64,000 nucleotides of DNA, from assembly GCF_013177655.1 (NCBI RefSeq), contig NZ_CP035946.1:1859010-1923009 (forward strand), read 5' to 3'. This stretch comes from Campylobacter canadensis. Lineage in GTDB: Bacteria > Campylobacterota > Campylobacteria > Campylobacterales > Campylobacteraceae. Made by a program: the position numbers and the translations under genes. Below the pieces are notes generated by a model. That model saw only the letters and a program-made list of their open reading frames with translations, made no database searches and was not told where the DNA came from. Numbering within the stretch: the first letter of the stretch is position 1; every line of letters begins with the position of its first letter. Shown here in pieces: positions 18,339 through 26,812 of this stretch.

Positions 18339-19259
18339 ATGAAAGTAAATGCAACAGGAATTCATACAACTATTACAGTAAAAAAATCTACTAAGAATGA
18401 TTTAAATTTTGGTGACTTTTTAAACAATAATGAAAAAACTCAAGCAATAATTAACGAACAAAAATCCAATAAAGCATTTAATACATTAAGCACTTCTTCA
18501 ATCTTTAATCCACTTTATGGTTATAGCGTGGATAATAATGGCTTTATGGGTGCTGATTTTAATAAGGCTGCAGGCTTGCCAGATGATTTTAAAATACACT
18601 CAAGCACTCTAAAAGAAATAGAAAGATACAATGAAACAATGAATGTTTATTCAGTTATGAAAAGAAATCTAGGCTCTGCAAAATATAAAAAAACCTTTGA
18701 TAATATTGATATGGCAGATACAATAAAGCAGTATTACAAGCTTTTTAGCACTATTACACACGATAATAAAGACTACCCAATGGGTGTTAGTATAGATACT
18801 GGTAGCACTGGATTTAGTTTTGATTATATAGGCGATGTAAGCAAGTATAAAGTTACTAATATTTATAAAACTAATGAAGAATTAAATTATGCAAAAAGCA
18901 TTGATGCAATAGGCTTTAATGTATTTGAGCTTAGCTTTGTACCAAAAAATGTTGCAGAAGATGATAAAGAATTTAGCTTTAGCCCTGATTTTTCTATGTA
19001 CAATGAAAAAGAACGCAATTTTATAGGCTTTTTACAAAGCATTGAACCACATGCTAGTAAAAGTGGTAACACTAGATTAAGTCAAAGTGCTTTAAGTTAT
19101 GCTCTAATGACAAAAGCAGACCATGAAAATATACAAGCACAAATGCGCAGCCACAATATCTTATTAAAAACTGCAGAAGAAATAAAAAATAGTGGCATTG
19201 ATGAGTTGTTAAAAACAAATAATGAAGTAGCTAGATTTTTAGAAAAAACTAAGGTTTGA
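18339..19259 (+). CDS. Cj0814-family protein, probable flagellum-dependent secreted protein
   Basis: A 306-residue polar protein with no signal peptide or membrane segment. Residues 59-93 hold a motif shared with the four P proteins downstream: Tyr-Gly-Tyr-Ser-Val-Asp-Asn-Asn-Gly-Phe, then Ala-Asp-Phe-Asn-Lys-Ala-Ala-Gly and Phe-Lys-Ile-His-Ser. The Asp-x-Asx-Gly spacing resembles part of a calcium loop. I recall the C. jejuni relative Cj0814 being described as secreted through the flagellum; that is memory, not checked. The N-terminus (Met-Lys-Val-Asn-Ala-Thr) and the end (Glu-Lys-Thr-Lys-Val) also match the island pattern. It has its own AAAGGAG site and is the founder-like, most divergent copy. 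Confidence 0.7.
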   Translation: MKVNATGIHTTITVKKSTKNDLNFGDFLNNNEKTQAIINEQKSNKAFNTLSTSSIFNPLYGYSVDNNGFMGADFNKAAGLPDDFKIHSSTLKEIERYNETMNVYSVMKRNLGSAKYKKTFDNIDMADTIKQYYKLFSTITHDNKDYPMGVSIDTGSTGFSFDYIGDVSKYKVTNIYKTNEELNYAKSIDAIGFNVFELSFVPKNVAEDDKEFSFSPDFSMYNEKERNFIGFLQSIEPHASKSGNTRLSQSALSYALMTKADHENIQAQMRSHNILLKTAEEIKNSGIDELLKTNNEVARFLEKTKV

Positions 19260-19322
19260 TATAAGTATAAATTAAAATCTTTAGCGCCTTTACTAATATT
19301 ACTTTAAATATTAAGCTTGATT

Positions 19323-19443
19323 AAAACAAATCAAAATAATTAAAAAAGCAAATTACAAATATCTTAAATATACCCCACAAAGATAAGTGGGGGTGCTTAT
19401 TAGCTTATAAAAATAGCGAGAATTTATACGATAAAAGGGTTTA
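19323..19443 (+). pseudogene. Deletion remnant of a Q-family gene
   Basis: This stretch joins the start of a Q gene to its end. Bases 19323-19396 align with about 24018-24098 of Q2 (the Gln-Ile-Thr-Lys-Ile-Leu segment up to Glu-Trp-Gly-Thr-Tyr) and bases 19397-19443 are the last codons common to all Q genes, ending Asp-Lys-Arg-Val. The junction falls on CTTAT, present at both parent positions, so the body was probably lost by recombination between short direct repeats. It shows a Q gene once stood directly before cargo copy 1. Confidence 0.8.
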
Positions 19444-19477
19444 AAAATATATAAATAAAAATTCAATTTATCTATTG

Positions 19478-19504
19478 TAAATTTTTTATTATTTTTGCCG
19501 ATGT
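19478..19504 (+). promoter_or_regulatory. Sigma-28-like promoter, copy 1
   Basis: TAAA at 19478-19481, 15 bases, then GCCGATGT at 19497-19504. The E. coli FliA consensus is TAAA-N15-GCCGATAA, so the -35, spacing and first six -10 bases all match. It lies 21 bases before the ATG of cargo copy 1, in a segment repeated after other Q genes. Confidence 0.65.
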
Positions 19505-19525
19505 TAGTTAACTAAAGGAGAAGTT

Positions 19526-20092
19526 ATGTTTAAAAAAACATTAAAAACTTTATCTTTACTAACTATTTTAAGCTTAGCTGCTAATGCTAATGATTTATTA
19601 GCAGAGATTACTAATAATGCTATAAGTGATAATTCATTAGGTGTTAAAGTTTTAAATAAAGAACAAATGAGTAAAGTTCGTGGCGGGTATACTTTTACTT
19701 ATCATTCAAAATTAGTAGATACTTTGTATTCAAGACAAGTTTACTATGTATTAGAATTAAACACAAATGAAAAATTAGGAAAAGGAATTTGTTATTTTAA
19801 TAGAGATTGTATAACTAGTAATTTAGGTTTATCAGAAAAGAGAAATCTTGATAATGCCTTAAGTGGTTTACTTTCAAATGAACTACCAGCAATAGCATTC
19901 ACTCAGACAAAAACACCACAGTTTTTTGGATATACGTATAATTACAGTTATAATCCAAGGGCTGTGAATATTCAAACTGGTAAAGTTAGAACTTGGGCTG
20001 GAAATTCTTGGATAAGAAATGCAACACTAAATAAATCAATAAAAAACCATATTTTTATTGATTCTGGAAATAAATTTGGAAGATTTTATTAA
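19526..20092 (+). CDS. Sec/double-glycine leader precursor, type A (copy 1)
   Basis: A 188-residue precursor. Residues 1-21 are a Sec signal (Lys-Lys, hydrophobic core, cleavage near Ala-Asn-Ala). Residues 22-54 are a pro-segment ending Leu-Asn-Lys-Glu-Gln-Met-Ser-Lys-Val-Arg-Gly-Gly, with Val, Met, Leu and Val at -4, -7, -12 and -15, as in leaders cut by C39 peptidases. The cargo starts at Tyr55 and is 134 residues; type A hallmarks are Ala-Phe-Thr-Gln-Thr-Lys-Thr-Pro-Gln and a Gly-Lys-Val-Arg then Asn-Ser-Trp segment, and it ends in an aromatic residue. Sigma-28-like promoter upstream; P1 follows after 35 bases. Cargo function is not known. Confidence 0.8.
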   Translation: MFKKTLKTLSLLTILSLAANANDLLAEITNNAISDNSLGVKVLNKEQMSKVRGGYTFTYHSKLVDTLYSRQVYYVLELNTNEKLGKGICYFNRDCITSNLGLSEKRNLDNALSGLLSNELPAIAFTQTKTPQFFGYTYNYSYNPRAVNIQTGKVRTWAGNSWIRNATLNKSIKNHIFIDSGNKFGRFY

Positions 20093-20099
20093 TATTTTA

Positions 20100-20115
20100 G
20101 GGCTCATTTGAGCCC
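20100..20115 (+). other. Intercistronic hairpin before P1
   Basis: GGGCTCA and TGAGCCC form a compact GC-rich hairpin immediately followed by the AAAGG ribosome site of P1. It has no T tail, so it is more likely to affect translation or RNA stability than to terminate. The other type A to P junctions lack it. Confidence 0.4.
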
Positions 20116-20127
20116 AAAGGAATAATT

Positions 20128-21267
20128 ATGAAAATAATGGCTAATTCTTACACAATGTATCAAACAACCAATGTGAGTAAAAAAGAAACTAACAATGAAA
20201 TTAAAAAAGTAGATGATAAAAAAGTAGGAGAAGTATTAGGATACGGAGTTGATAAAGATGGCTTTTTTACAAGCGATTTTAACAAAGCCGCAGGTATTCC
20301 AGATAATTTTAAAATACATAGTGATACTTTAAAAAATCTAGTAAATGATAATGAAAATTCATATTTAGCATATAAACCATTTTATGAAATTGATATAGCA
20401 AAAAGTGTAGGAAATGCTTATAAAATCTTAAGCCAAGTTGTAGGAGATGATATATTAAACTCTAAAGAATTTTTTAATACCGAAGATATAAAGCAATTTC
20501 CACAAGGTTATATTCAAGCAAGAAGCGATGAAATCAAAATTAACAAAATTTTACATTCATCTGATGATTATGAAAACAATCACGGAATGACTTTTCAAAA
20601 TGAACTTTATCAAACTCATCATCCTTTATTTTATTCTTTTGATAATGATGATAGAACAAAACCAAACACAAATGTTTTTCCACCTGACAATGCCAAGCAA
20701 GACCCTAGATTTAGTGGATATTTTGGTGATTATGATGTGGCAAAACAAAAGTATATAAATGAAAATGGCGAAATATCAAAAGGTGGACTTTTAATAGGTA
20801 TATTAAAATCAAACCCAACTTTAATTGAAGGAGAAAGCACATATAAAGGTAAATTAAGTGGTTATGATAGAAAAATTAGCTCAGCTACATTTTTTGCATT
20901 TGATAAAGCGTTAGGAATGCAAGTACTGGCAAGGGGCGAAAATGGTTTTACAAGTGCTGAAGTTGAAAATATGCCAAGATGGCTGAAAGATTATGTTCGA
21001 TTAAATGCTTACGATAAACCAATAAGCCAAAGAAGTACTATAGTTGGAAGTGATAATTATACTAAAACCTTATATAGCCCTACTAGTGGATTTTTTAGTG
21101 ACAATAAAAAGGCTGAAGAAAAACAACTTGATGAATTTATGAGAAAAATAAGAGAATTAATAGGTATGGAAAATCCAAATAAAAACATTAGCGAATTAAA
21201 TTATGATGAGTTTTTAAAACTAGCTTTTAGTTTTAGCCAAAATAAAATGCTAAACATGAAAGTCTAA
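20128..21267 (+). CDS. P-family (Cj0814-like) protein P1
   Basis: A 379-residue polar protein without a Sec signal. Residues 1-70 are nearly identical in P1-P4: an Asn/Ser/Thr/Lys-rich start (Met-Lys-Ile-Met-Ala-Asn-Ser-Tyr-Thr), then Leu-Gly-Tyr-Gly-Val-Asp-Lys-Asp-Gly-Phe-Phe at 37-47 and Phe-Asn-Lys-Ala-Ala-Gly-Ile-Pro. The middle varies but keeps Gly-Gly-Leu-Leu-Ile-Gly and Ile-Glu-Gly-Glu. The C-terminal third (from Phe-Thr-Ser-Ala-Glu-Val-Glu-Asn-Met-Pro-Arg-Trp) is the P1/P4 subtype. It ends Leu-Asn-Met-Lys-Val. The start is set by AAAGGAATAATT. Probably exported through the flagellar apparatus, by analogy to Cj0814; role unknown. Confidence 0.7.
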   Translation: MKIMANSYTMYQTTNVSKKETNNEIKKVDDKKVGEVLGYGVDKDGFFTSDFNKAAGIPDNFKIHSDTLKNLVNDNENSYLAYKPFYEIDIAKSVGNAYKILSQVVGDDILNSKEFFNTEDIKQFPQGYIQARSDEIKINKILHSSDDYENNHGMTFQNELYQTHHPLFYSFDNDDRTKPNTNVFPPDNAKQDPRFSGYFGDYDVAKQKYINENGEISKGGLLIGILKSNPTLIEGESTYKGKLSGYDRKISSATFFAFDKALGMQVLARGENGFTSAEVENMPRWLKDYVRLNAYDKPISQRSTIVGSDNYTKTLYSPTSGFFSDNKKAEEKQLDEFMRKIRELIGMENPNKNISELNYDEFLKLAFSFSQNKMLNMKV

Positions 21268-21281
21268 TCAAAGGAATAATT

Positions 21282-22289
21282 ATGAAAATAATGGCTAATT
21301 CTTACACAATGTATCAAACAACCAATGTGAGTAAAAAAGAAACTAACAATGAAATTAAAAAAGTAGATGATAAAAAAGTAGGAGAAGTATTAGGATACGG
21401 AATTGATAAGGATGGCTTTTTTACAAGTGATTTTAACAAAGCTGCAGGTATACCAGAAGATTTTAAAATACATAGTGATAGTTTAAAATCTCTAGTAGAA
21501 CATAATGAAAATGCAATATCGCTTTATAAAACTTGTAAATCAATTGATATAGCAAAAAGCGTTGGTAATGCTTATAATGTTGTAAGACAAGTTGTAGGAG
21601 ATGAATTTTTAAATTCAAACGATAGTTTTTCTAAAGATACTTTATCAAATACCCCGCATTTATATGAAATGAGAAAAAGCACCTTAGAAATTACTCAAAT
21701 ATTTAATAATGATGAAAAATTTAATGATTATTTTAAATCTAAAGATTATTCTAATATTTTTTCAAAACACAAAGACACATACGCATTATCAACTATTTTT
21801 GGTGCAAATGATAATATTTTTAATTATTATGAAACACGAGATGATAATATTTACGCTAAATGGCTTAGTAGCTCTGCTTCAATTTGCTGGAATCCACATG
21901 AAGAACATTATAAAACTGAAAACAACGAATACACAAAAGGTGGCTTATTAATTGCAGCTCTTAAAAGCAATTATTTTTTAGTAGAAGGTGAGAGAACTGA
22001 TTATGCTAAGCAAATAGGAGAGGATAGATTTACCCCTATGGATAGGTTAAATTATGGTGCCGTGCCTAAAGATCTTAGCTCATTAAAATTACAAAATGTA
22101 GATGGGTTTGATGGTAAAGAATTTGAAAATATTATGAAATGGTATGAAAAGCTATTATACGAAATGCTAAATGCTAACAAATTAAGAGCACCTAAAAAAT
22201 TAGATGATTACGAAACATTTGAAGAGTTTTTAAAAGCAGCTTTGCAATATAGCCAAAAAAATATAAGTTTATTTGATATGAAGGTATAG
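21282..22289 (+). CDS. P-family (Cj0814-like) protein P2
   Basis: A 335-residue second P protein, 14 bases after P1, with the same first 70 residues but a different middle and a different end. Residues from about 278 (Glu-Phe-Glu-Asn-Ile-Met-Lys-Trp-Tyr-Glu-Lys) to the end (Ser-Leu-Phe-Asp-Met-Lys-Val) match P3 rather than P1. The middle keeps Gly-Gly-Leu-Leu-Ile and Val-Glu-Gly-Glu. No signal peptide. P1 and P2 are the only two P genes in direct tandem; one may be a later insertion. Confidence 0.68.
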   Translation: MKIMANSYTMYQTTNVSKKETNNEIKKVDDKKVGEVLGYGIDKDGFFTSDFNKAAGIPEDFKIHSDSLKSLVEHNENAISLYKTCKSIDIAKSVGNAYNVVRQVVGDEFLNSNDSFSKDTLSNTPHLYEMRKSTLEITQIFNNDEKFNDYFKSKDYSNIFSKHKDTYALSTIFGANDNIFNYYETRDDNIYAKWLSSSASICWNPHEEHYKTENNEYTKGGLLIAALKSNYFLVEGERTDYAKQIGEDRFTPMDRLNYGAVPKDLSSLKLQNVDGFDGKEFENIMKWYEKLLYEMLNANKLRAPKKLDDYETFEEFLKAALQYSQKNISLFDMKV

Positions 22290-22303
22290 TAAAAGGAGAG
22301 ATT

Positions 22304-23275
22304 ATGCAAATTAATTCCAATATGAATATTAATTACAATGCAATAACAAATTCAAACAATGAAAAGCTAAAAGCTTCAAATCAAGATAATGTAAAGGAAC
22401 AACTTGAAAATTTTCAAGATAATCTAAAAAAACAAGCTGCAAATTTATTAAAAGATGTAGCACAAGATGAATGTGGCACCTATGATCCAACTATTACACA
22501 TAAAATACTTTTAACTATGAATAAATCCGATAATCCAGAACTTTACGATATTATTGATGGCGAGTTTGTAGAAGGTATGCTTTATTATGGAATGAGTAAA
22601 GAAGAACGAGAGGCTTGGATAGAGCATAGTAAGAGTGTTGGGGCTGAGGAAGTAGTAAAGGTGGTTAATTCTTTACACCCTGCATTTTTCAACGATAACG
22701 ATGATTTAAAAGCTCTTAAGAAATTAGATGCTTTACAAACAGATACAAAGGCTAATAATATTTATAATCAAGCATTCATTAAAAACGATTCAAAACTTTT
22801 AGAGTTTTTAAAGCAAAACGAGATTGTGGGCATTAGATTTGCTACTAATGATACAAAGTTTGGTGATACTAGCGTGCCTGAGTTTTATTTAAGCAGATTT
22901 GATAAAGGCAATATAAAGCTAGGAGATGTTTTTTGTGGGAGCGGTGGCTTTATGGATAGGCTTATGGATTTATTTGCCCTTGATGATATAAATAAATTTA
23001 AAGATGGGTATTTAGCTTTAAAAAAAGAAGTTGATGGACAACTAAAACAAAATGACTTAGCAAAACAAGCTACAGAAAAAATGCAAAATTCACAGGAAAA
23101 AGAAGAAGAACAAAAACCATTCAAAACTATAGAAGCAAAAAGCACTAATGTTCGTGAAAGTATGCAAGATATTTTAAAAAAGATTGATATTAATAAGATA
23201 AAAGATGAAAGAGAATTATTAATCATCTTATTAGCTTATAAAAATAGCGAGAATTTATACGATAAAAGGGTTTAA
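22304..23275 (+). CDS. Q-family protein Q1
   Basis: A 323-residue polar, Lys/Asn/Glu-rich protein with no signal peptide. The last 48 residues (from Ile-Glu-Ala-Lys-Ser-Thr-Asn-Val-Arg-Glu-Ser-Met to Leu-Tyr-Asp-Lys-Arg-Val) are common to all Q proteins; the rest is largely private apart from a weak Leu-Lys-Asp-Val-x-Gln-Asp-Glu-x-Gly-Thr-Tyr segment shared with Q2. A cargo-type tract rich in Glu/Gln/Lys precedes the constant end. It is the only Q that follows a P gene instead of a type B cargo, so a B gene may have been lost in between. Function unknown. Confidence 0.65.
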   Translation: MQINSNMNINYNAITNSNNEKLKASNQDNVKEQLENFQDNLKKQAANLLKDVAQDECGTYDPTITHKILLTMNKSDNPELYDIIDGEFVEGMLYYGMSKEEREAWIEHSKSVGAEEVVKVVNSLHPAFFNDNDDLKALKKLDALQTDTKANNIYNQAFIKNDSKLLEFLKQNEIVGIRFATNDTKFGDTSVPEFYLSRFDKGNIKLGDVFCGSGGFMDRLMDLFALDDINKFKDGYLALKKEVDGQLKQNDLAKQATEKMQNSQEKEEEQKPFKTIEAKSTNVRESMQDILKKIDINKIKDERELLIILLAYKNSENLYDKRV

Positions 23276-23308
23276 AAATATATAAATAAAAATTCAATTT
23301 ATCTATTG

Positions 23309-23335
23309 TAAATTTTTTATTATTTTTGCCGATGT
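23309..23335 (+). promoter_or_regulatory. Sigma-28-like promoter, copy 2
   Basis: TAAA at 23309-23312 and GCCGATGT at 23328-23335, again exactly 15 bases apart, in the repeat that follows Q1 and precedes cargo copy 2. Confidence 0.65.
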
Positions 23336-23356
23336 TAGTTAACTAAAGGAGAAGTT

Positions 23357-23974
23357 ATGTTTAAAAAAACATTAAAAACTTTATCTTTACTAACTATTTT
23401 AAGCTTAGCTGCTAATGCTAATGATTTATTAGCAGAGATTACTAATAATGCTATAAGTGATAATTCATTAGGTGTTAAAGTTTTAAATAAAGAACAAATG
23501 AGTAAAATTCGTGGCGGGTATGTACCTTATGATTTTACGATTGGTAATTTAGGTTTAGTTATTGCTTTTACTTCCAATAATACAGAATTAGGTGCTAGAT
23601 ATACAAATGATGGGGACTTATTAAGAAATAGCATAGGGCTTTGTCCCATGGGACAATCTCAATGCTATTTTAACCCTGAAACTAAAATGCACAATGAATT
23701 AAACACTAAAAGGCTATTTGAATATTGGGCTGCATTAGGCAATTATTATAAAGTTACTCAATATTATTTAGCTTATGGAGTACAAAAAGAAATACATCAC
23801 TCTAAATATGTAGGCCCTTTTACTGTTTTTAAATATAAAGTATTTGCAGTAGATAAGAATAATTATAGTTTGCATGATATTACAAATTCATATAATTTAA
23901 ATGATAATATGATTGTAAATGAGTTAAAACGTGAATATAAAACAAGATTGGAACTTAAATTAGGTGGAATGTAA
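23357..23974 (+). CDS. Sec/double-glycine leader precursor, type B (copy 2)
   Basis: A 205-residue precursor with the common 54-residue signal plus leader (Lys-Ile-Arg-Gly-Gly here instead of Lys-Val-Arg-Gly-Gly). The 151-residue cargo is type B: it carries Gly-Leu-Cys-Pro-Met-Gly-Gln-x-Gln-Cys-Tyr, a conserved cysteine pair that could form a periplasmic disulfide, then a variable region with a Tyr-Gly-Val segment, and a charged C-terminal helix. It is followed by Q2 after only 2 bases. Function unknown. Confidence 0.8.
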   Translation: MFKKTLKTLSLLTILSLAANANDLLAEITNNAISDNSLGVKVLNKEQMSKIRGGYVPYDFTIGNLGLVIAFTSNNTELGARYTNDGDLLRNSIGLCPMGQSQCYFNPETKMHNELNTKRLFEYWAALGNYYKVTQYYLAYGVQKEIHHSKYVGPFTVFKYKVFAVDKNNYSLHDITNSYNLNDNMIVNELKREYKTRLELKLGGM

Positions 23975-23976
23975 TA

Positions 23977-24747
23977 ATGATAAATAATGTAAATTATACA
24001 ATGCCTACTTTATATACCCAAAAAACAAATCAAAATAATGTAAAAGAACAAATCACAAAGATCTTAAAAGATGTCTCGCAAGATGAGTGGGGTACTTATG
24101 AGCCAAACGCAGTACTAAATAAATTAGGAGCTTTTAAAAAAGATAGCGATATTTACAAAGCCTTAGAGAACGAAATGCTAAAAGGAATAATTACTTACAA
24201 AAAAGACCCAAACGAAGAAATATTAAGCACCAAAGAATTACTTACTGTAAATAAGAGCGAAGCTGCTTGGGTTGTAGCACTTAAGCTAGAAGTTCAACCT
24301 TTATTTAATTTTAAAAACAATTCAATCTATCAAAGAGCTTTTAATCAAAATAACGACGATTCAAAAGAGCTTTTAGAATTTTTAAAAGAAAATCCTATAG
24401 ATAAATTATCTTTAAGTGATAAAAAAATTAAAAAAACTTTTGAAGACAATGATAATAGACTAGAAATACTGTTTGCAAATGAAGAAATAAGCATAAAAGA
24501 CTTTAAAAAAGAATATTTAAAATTAAAAGCTCTTTATGATGACAAAAAACTAAAAGAAGAAAACAAAGAAAAAACTGAAGAGCAAAAAATACTTAAACCT
24601 ATAGAAGCAAAAAGCACTAATGTTCGTGAAAGTATGCAAGATATTTTAAAAAAAATTGATATTAATAAGATAAAAGATGAAAGAGAATTATTAATCATCT
24701 TATTAGCTTATAAAAATAGCGAGAATTTATATGATAAAAGGGTTTAA
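23977..24747 (+). CDS. Q-family protein Q2
   Basis: A 256-residue polar protein. The N-terminal part has Lys-Ile-Leu-Lys-Asp-Val-Ser-Gln-Asp-Glu-Trp-Gly-Thr-Tyr-Glu-Pro (about residues 27-42), also seen in Q1 and in the deleted Q remnant at 19323; residues 209-256 are the constant Q end. The start is 2 bases after the type B stop, which indicates translational coupling. No signal peptide, no cysteine pattern, no known domain. Confidence 0.65.
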   Translation: MINNVNYTMPTLYTQKTNQNNVKEQITKILKDVSQDEWGTYEPNAVLNKLGAFKKDSDIYKALENEMLKGIITYKKDPNEEILSTKELLTVNKSEAAWVVALKLEVQPLFNFKNNSIYQRAFNQNNDDSKELLEFLKENPIDKLSLSDKKIKKTFEDNDNRLEILFANEEISIKDFKKEYLKLKALYDDKKLKEENKEKTEEQKILKPIEAKSTNVRESMQDILKKIDINKIKDERELLIILLAYKNSENLYDKRV

Positions 24748-24748
24748 A

Positions 24749-25393
24749 ATGCAAATTGATAATAGTAATTTTATTTTAAGAGATTGGAATGATGCTTATA
24801 AGGATTATAAAAAAGCAAAAACACAAGAAGAAGAAAGCAAATATTTAAAAGAATTAACTGATATTGCCGTATTTAAAGGCTGGAATGATACTCAAACAAA
24901 CAGCAGCAATACAACACCAACGGATATTAGTAATACTTCTATGTTTTATATTTATATGCTTGATTGTAATTATGCTAAGCTTCATCCTGAGACATTTATC
25001 TCAAAACTCTTGCAAAATAACGATGAAGCAAAAGACATTAAGACATTTTTAAAAGAAAACGCCTTAAATAATGATTACACCGCTAATTATGATTATAAAA
25101 TTAAAGAGCTTTTTGCAAGCAATATTAGCATAGATGATTTTAAGCAAAAATATTTAAATCGCATAAGCGAACTAAAGCAAGAAAACCTAAAAAATAATAT
25201 AAAAGCAATTAACAAAGAAATTAATAAAACAGATAATTTTAAACCTATAGAAGCAAAAAGCACTAATGTTCGTGAAAGTATGCAAGATATTTTAAAAAAG
25301 ATTGATATTAATAAGATAAAAGATGAAAGAGATTTATTGGCTTTAATTCTAGCTTATAAAAATAGCGAGAATTTATATGATAAAAGGGTTTAA
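24749..25393 (+). CDS. Q-family protein Q3
   Basis: The ATG at 24749, one base after the Q2 stop, is preferred to an in-frame start 18 bases earlier inside Q2. The ribosome site is AAAAGGG, which is part of the constant 3' end of the Q2 gene. The 214-residue protein has a private N-terminal part and the constant 48-residue end (Asp-Leu-Leu-Ala-Leu-Ile-Leu variant shared with Q4). No signal peptide. Function unknown. Confidence 0.65.
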   Translation: MQIDNSNFILRDWNDAYKDYKKAKTQEEESKYLKELTDIAVFKGWNDTQTNSSNTTPTDISNTSMFYIYMLDCNYAKLHPETFISKLLQNNDEAKDIKTFLKENALNNDYTANYDYKIKELFASNISIDDFKQKYLNRISELKQENLKNNIKAINKEINKTDNFKPIEAKSTNVRESMQDILKKIDINKIKDERDLLALILAYKNSENLYDKRV

Positions 25394-25426
25394 AAATATA
25401 TAAATAAAAATTCAATTTATCTATTG

Positions 25427-25453
25427 TAAACTTTTTATTATTTTTGCCGATGT
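25427..25453 (+). promoter_or_regulatory. Sigma-28-like promoter, copy 3
   Basis: TAAA at 25427-25430, 15 bases, GCCGATGT at 25446-25453. Same spacing as the other copies, with small changes in the spacer. Confidence 0.65.
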
Positions 25454-25474
25454 TAGTTAATTAAAGGAGAAGTT

Positions 25475-26116
25475 ATGTTTAAAAAAACATTAAAAACTTT
25501 ATCTTTACTAACTATTTTAAGCTTAGCTGCTAATGCTAATGATTTATTAGCAGAGATTACTAATAATGCTATAAGTGATAATTCATTAGGTGTTAAAGTT
25601 TTAAATACTGAACAAATGAGTAAAGTTCGTGGCGGGTATGTTTTAACCGATATATATACATATGGTGGCATGGCATTTGTATTGGCTATTCCAAACGAAT
25701 TTACTGAATTAGGAAGGGGTTTACCAAATTTACAAAAGCATCGTGGATTATGTCCCTTAGGGCAAACACAATGTTACGCAAATCCAAGCACTTTTGAACA
25801 CATTGATAGAAATCAAGGCAGGCTTGTATACTATTTGCAAGCACTAGGTGGCAGAACCGTAACAGGTCATGTTTTATTATATGGTATAAAAAATATAAAT
25901 GTAGGAAATGGAGCAATAGCACCAACTACTCATGTATATGCTGTAGAAAAAGAGTATTTAAATTTTTCAAATGCTAGCACATTACAAGAAAAAATATATA
26001 TGCTTAATCGTTGGTTTGACCATGAGACAACAGATAGTTTTCAATTAGAATACAATCAAGTATTAAGAGAAATAAAACAAGCTGTAGGAATAGATTTAAT
26101 AAGATTAGCAAGATAA
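25475..26116 (+). CDS. Sec/double-glycine leader precursor, type B (copy 3)
   Basis: A 213-residue precursor with the constant signal and leader (Leu-Asn-Thr-Glu-Gln-Met-Ser-Lys-Val-Arg-Gly-Gly) and a 159-residue type B cargo: Gly-Leu-Cys-Pro-Leu-Gly-Gln-Thr-Gln-Cys-Tyr, an Ala-Leu-Gly-Gly segment, then Leu-Leu-Tyr-Gly. The C-terminus is basic (Ile-Arg-Leu-Ala-Arg). Q4 follows after 9 bases. It is about 30 percent longer than the largest classical double-glycine bacteriocins and lacks their Gly/Ala-rich composition. Confidence 0.8.
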   Translation: MFKKTLKTLSLLTILSLAANANDLLAEITNNAISDNSLGVKVLNTEQMSKVRGGYVLTDIYTYGGMAFVLAIPNEFTELGRGLPNLQKHRGLCPLGQTQCYANPSTFEHIDRNQGRLVYYLQALGGRTVTGHVLLYGIKNINVGNGAIAPTTHVYAVEKEYLNFSNASTLQEKIYMLNRWFDHETTDSFQLEYNQVLREIKQAVGIDLIRLAR

Positions 26117-26125
26117 GGATTTGGT

Positions 26126-26752
26126 ATGATAGTTAATGGAATAAATAATTTTTCAAACATTTATATAAACAATCAAAGTAAAGTTAATAAACCTTACTAT
26201 GAAGATGGAAAGGCTAGTTTAGAATATCTTAAACTAGCCCAAGAAAAGTTAGAAAACGATCCTATTTACAATCCTTTAAATGATAAAAACTTAGGTAAAA
26301 GCGAAATACTTAATCTAGCTTTATTTGGAGCATTAGACCCAGATATTGTAGAACAAAGAAAAATAGAATGGGAAAATACTCCAAAAATTGATACAGAAGA
26401 ATTAGTAAAAACCCTAAATAAATTTTTCAAAAATTTAGATAAATTAACTTCAGATAGCATAAGCAATGAAGAAAAAAATAAATTAATGAAAAGTATTTTT
26501 TCTAATACAAATGAAGATATACAAATATCGCAATCTAAAGAAGAAATTAAGCAAGAAGAAAACAAAGAAAAAACTGAAGATAAAAAAGAAAAACCATTCA
26601 AAGCCATAGAAGCAAAAAGCACTAATGTTCGTGAAAGTATGCAAGATATTTTAAACAAACTTGATATTCGTAATATTAAAGATGAAAGAGATTTATTGGC
26701 TTTAATTCTAACTTATAAAAATAGCGAGAATTTATATGATAAAAGGGTTTAA
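26126..26752 (+). CDS. Q-family protein Q4
   Basis: A 208-residue polar protein with an Asn/Ser-rich start (Met-Ile-Val-Asn-Gly-Ile-Asn-Asn), a private middle, a Lys/Glu-rich linker (about residues 135-158) and the constant 48-residue end. Within the end, Asn-Lys-Leu-Asp-Ile-Arg-Asn-Ile replaces the usual Lys-Lys-Ile-Asp-Ile-Asn-Lys-Ile, the largest divergence among the copies. It pairs with the type B cargo just upstream. Confidence 0.65.
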   Translation: MIVNGINNFSNIYINNQSKVNKPYYEDGKASLEYLKLAQEKLENDPIYNPLNDKNLGKSEILNLALFGALDPDIVEQRKIEWENTPKIDTEELVKTLNKFFKNLDKLTSDSISNEEKNKLMKSIFSNTNEDIQISQSKEEIKQEENKEKTEDKKEKPFKAIEAKSTNVRESMQDILNKLDIRNIKDERDLLALILTYKNSENLYDKRV

Positions 26753-26785
26753 AAATATATAAATAAAAATTCAATTTATCTATTG

Positions 26786-26812
26786 TAAACTTTTTATTAT
26801 TTTTGCCGATGT
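26786..26812 (+). promoter_or_regulatory. Sigma-28-like promoter, copy 4, in a chimeric upstream region
   Basis: TAAA at 26786-26789, 15 bases, GCCGATGT at 26805-26812. After this box the sequence switches to a block like the one in front of cargo copies 5 and 6 (ATTAAGTTTTA and following), so the start of cargo copy 4 is 75 bases further down instead of 21. Confidence 0.6.
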
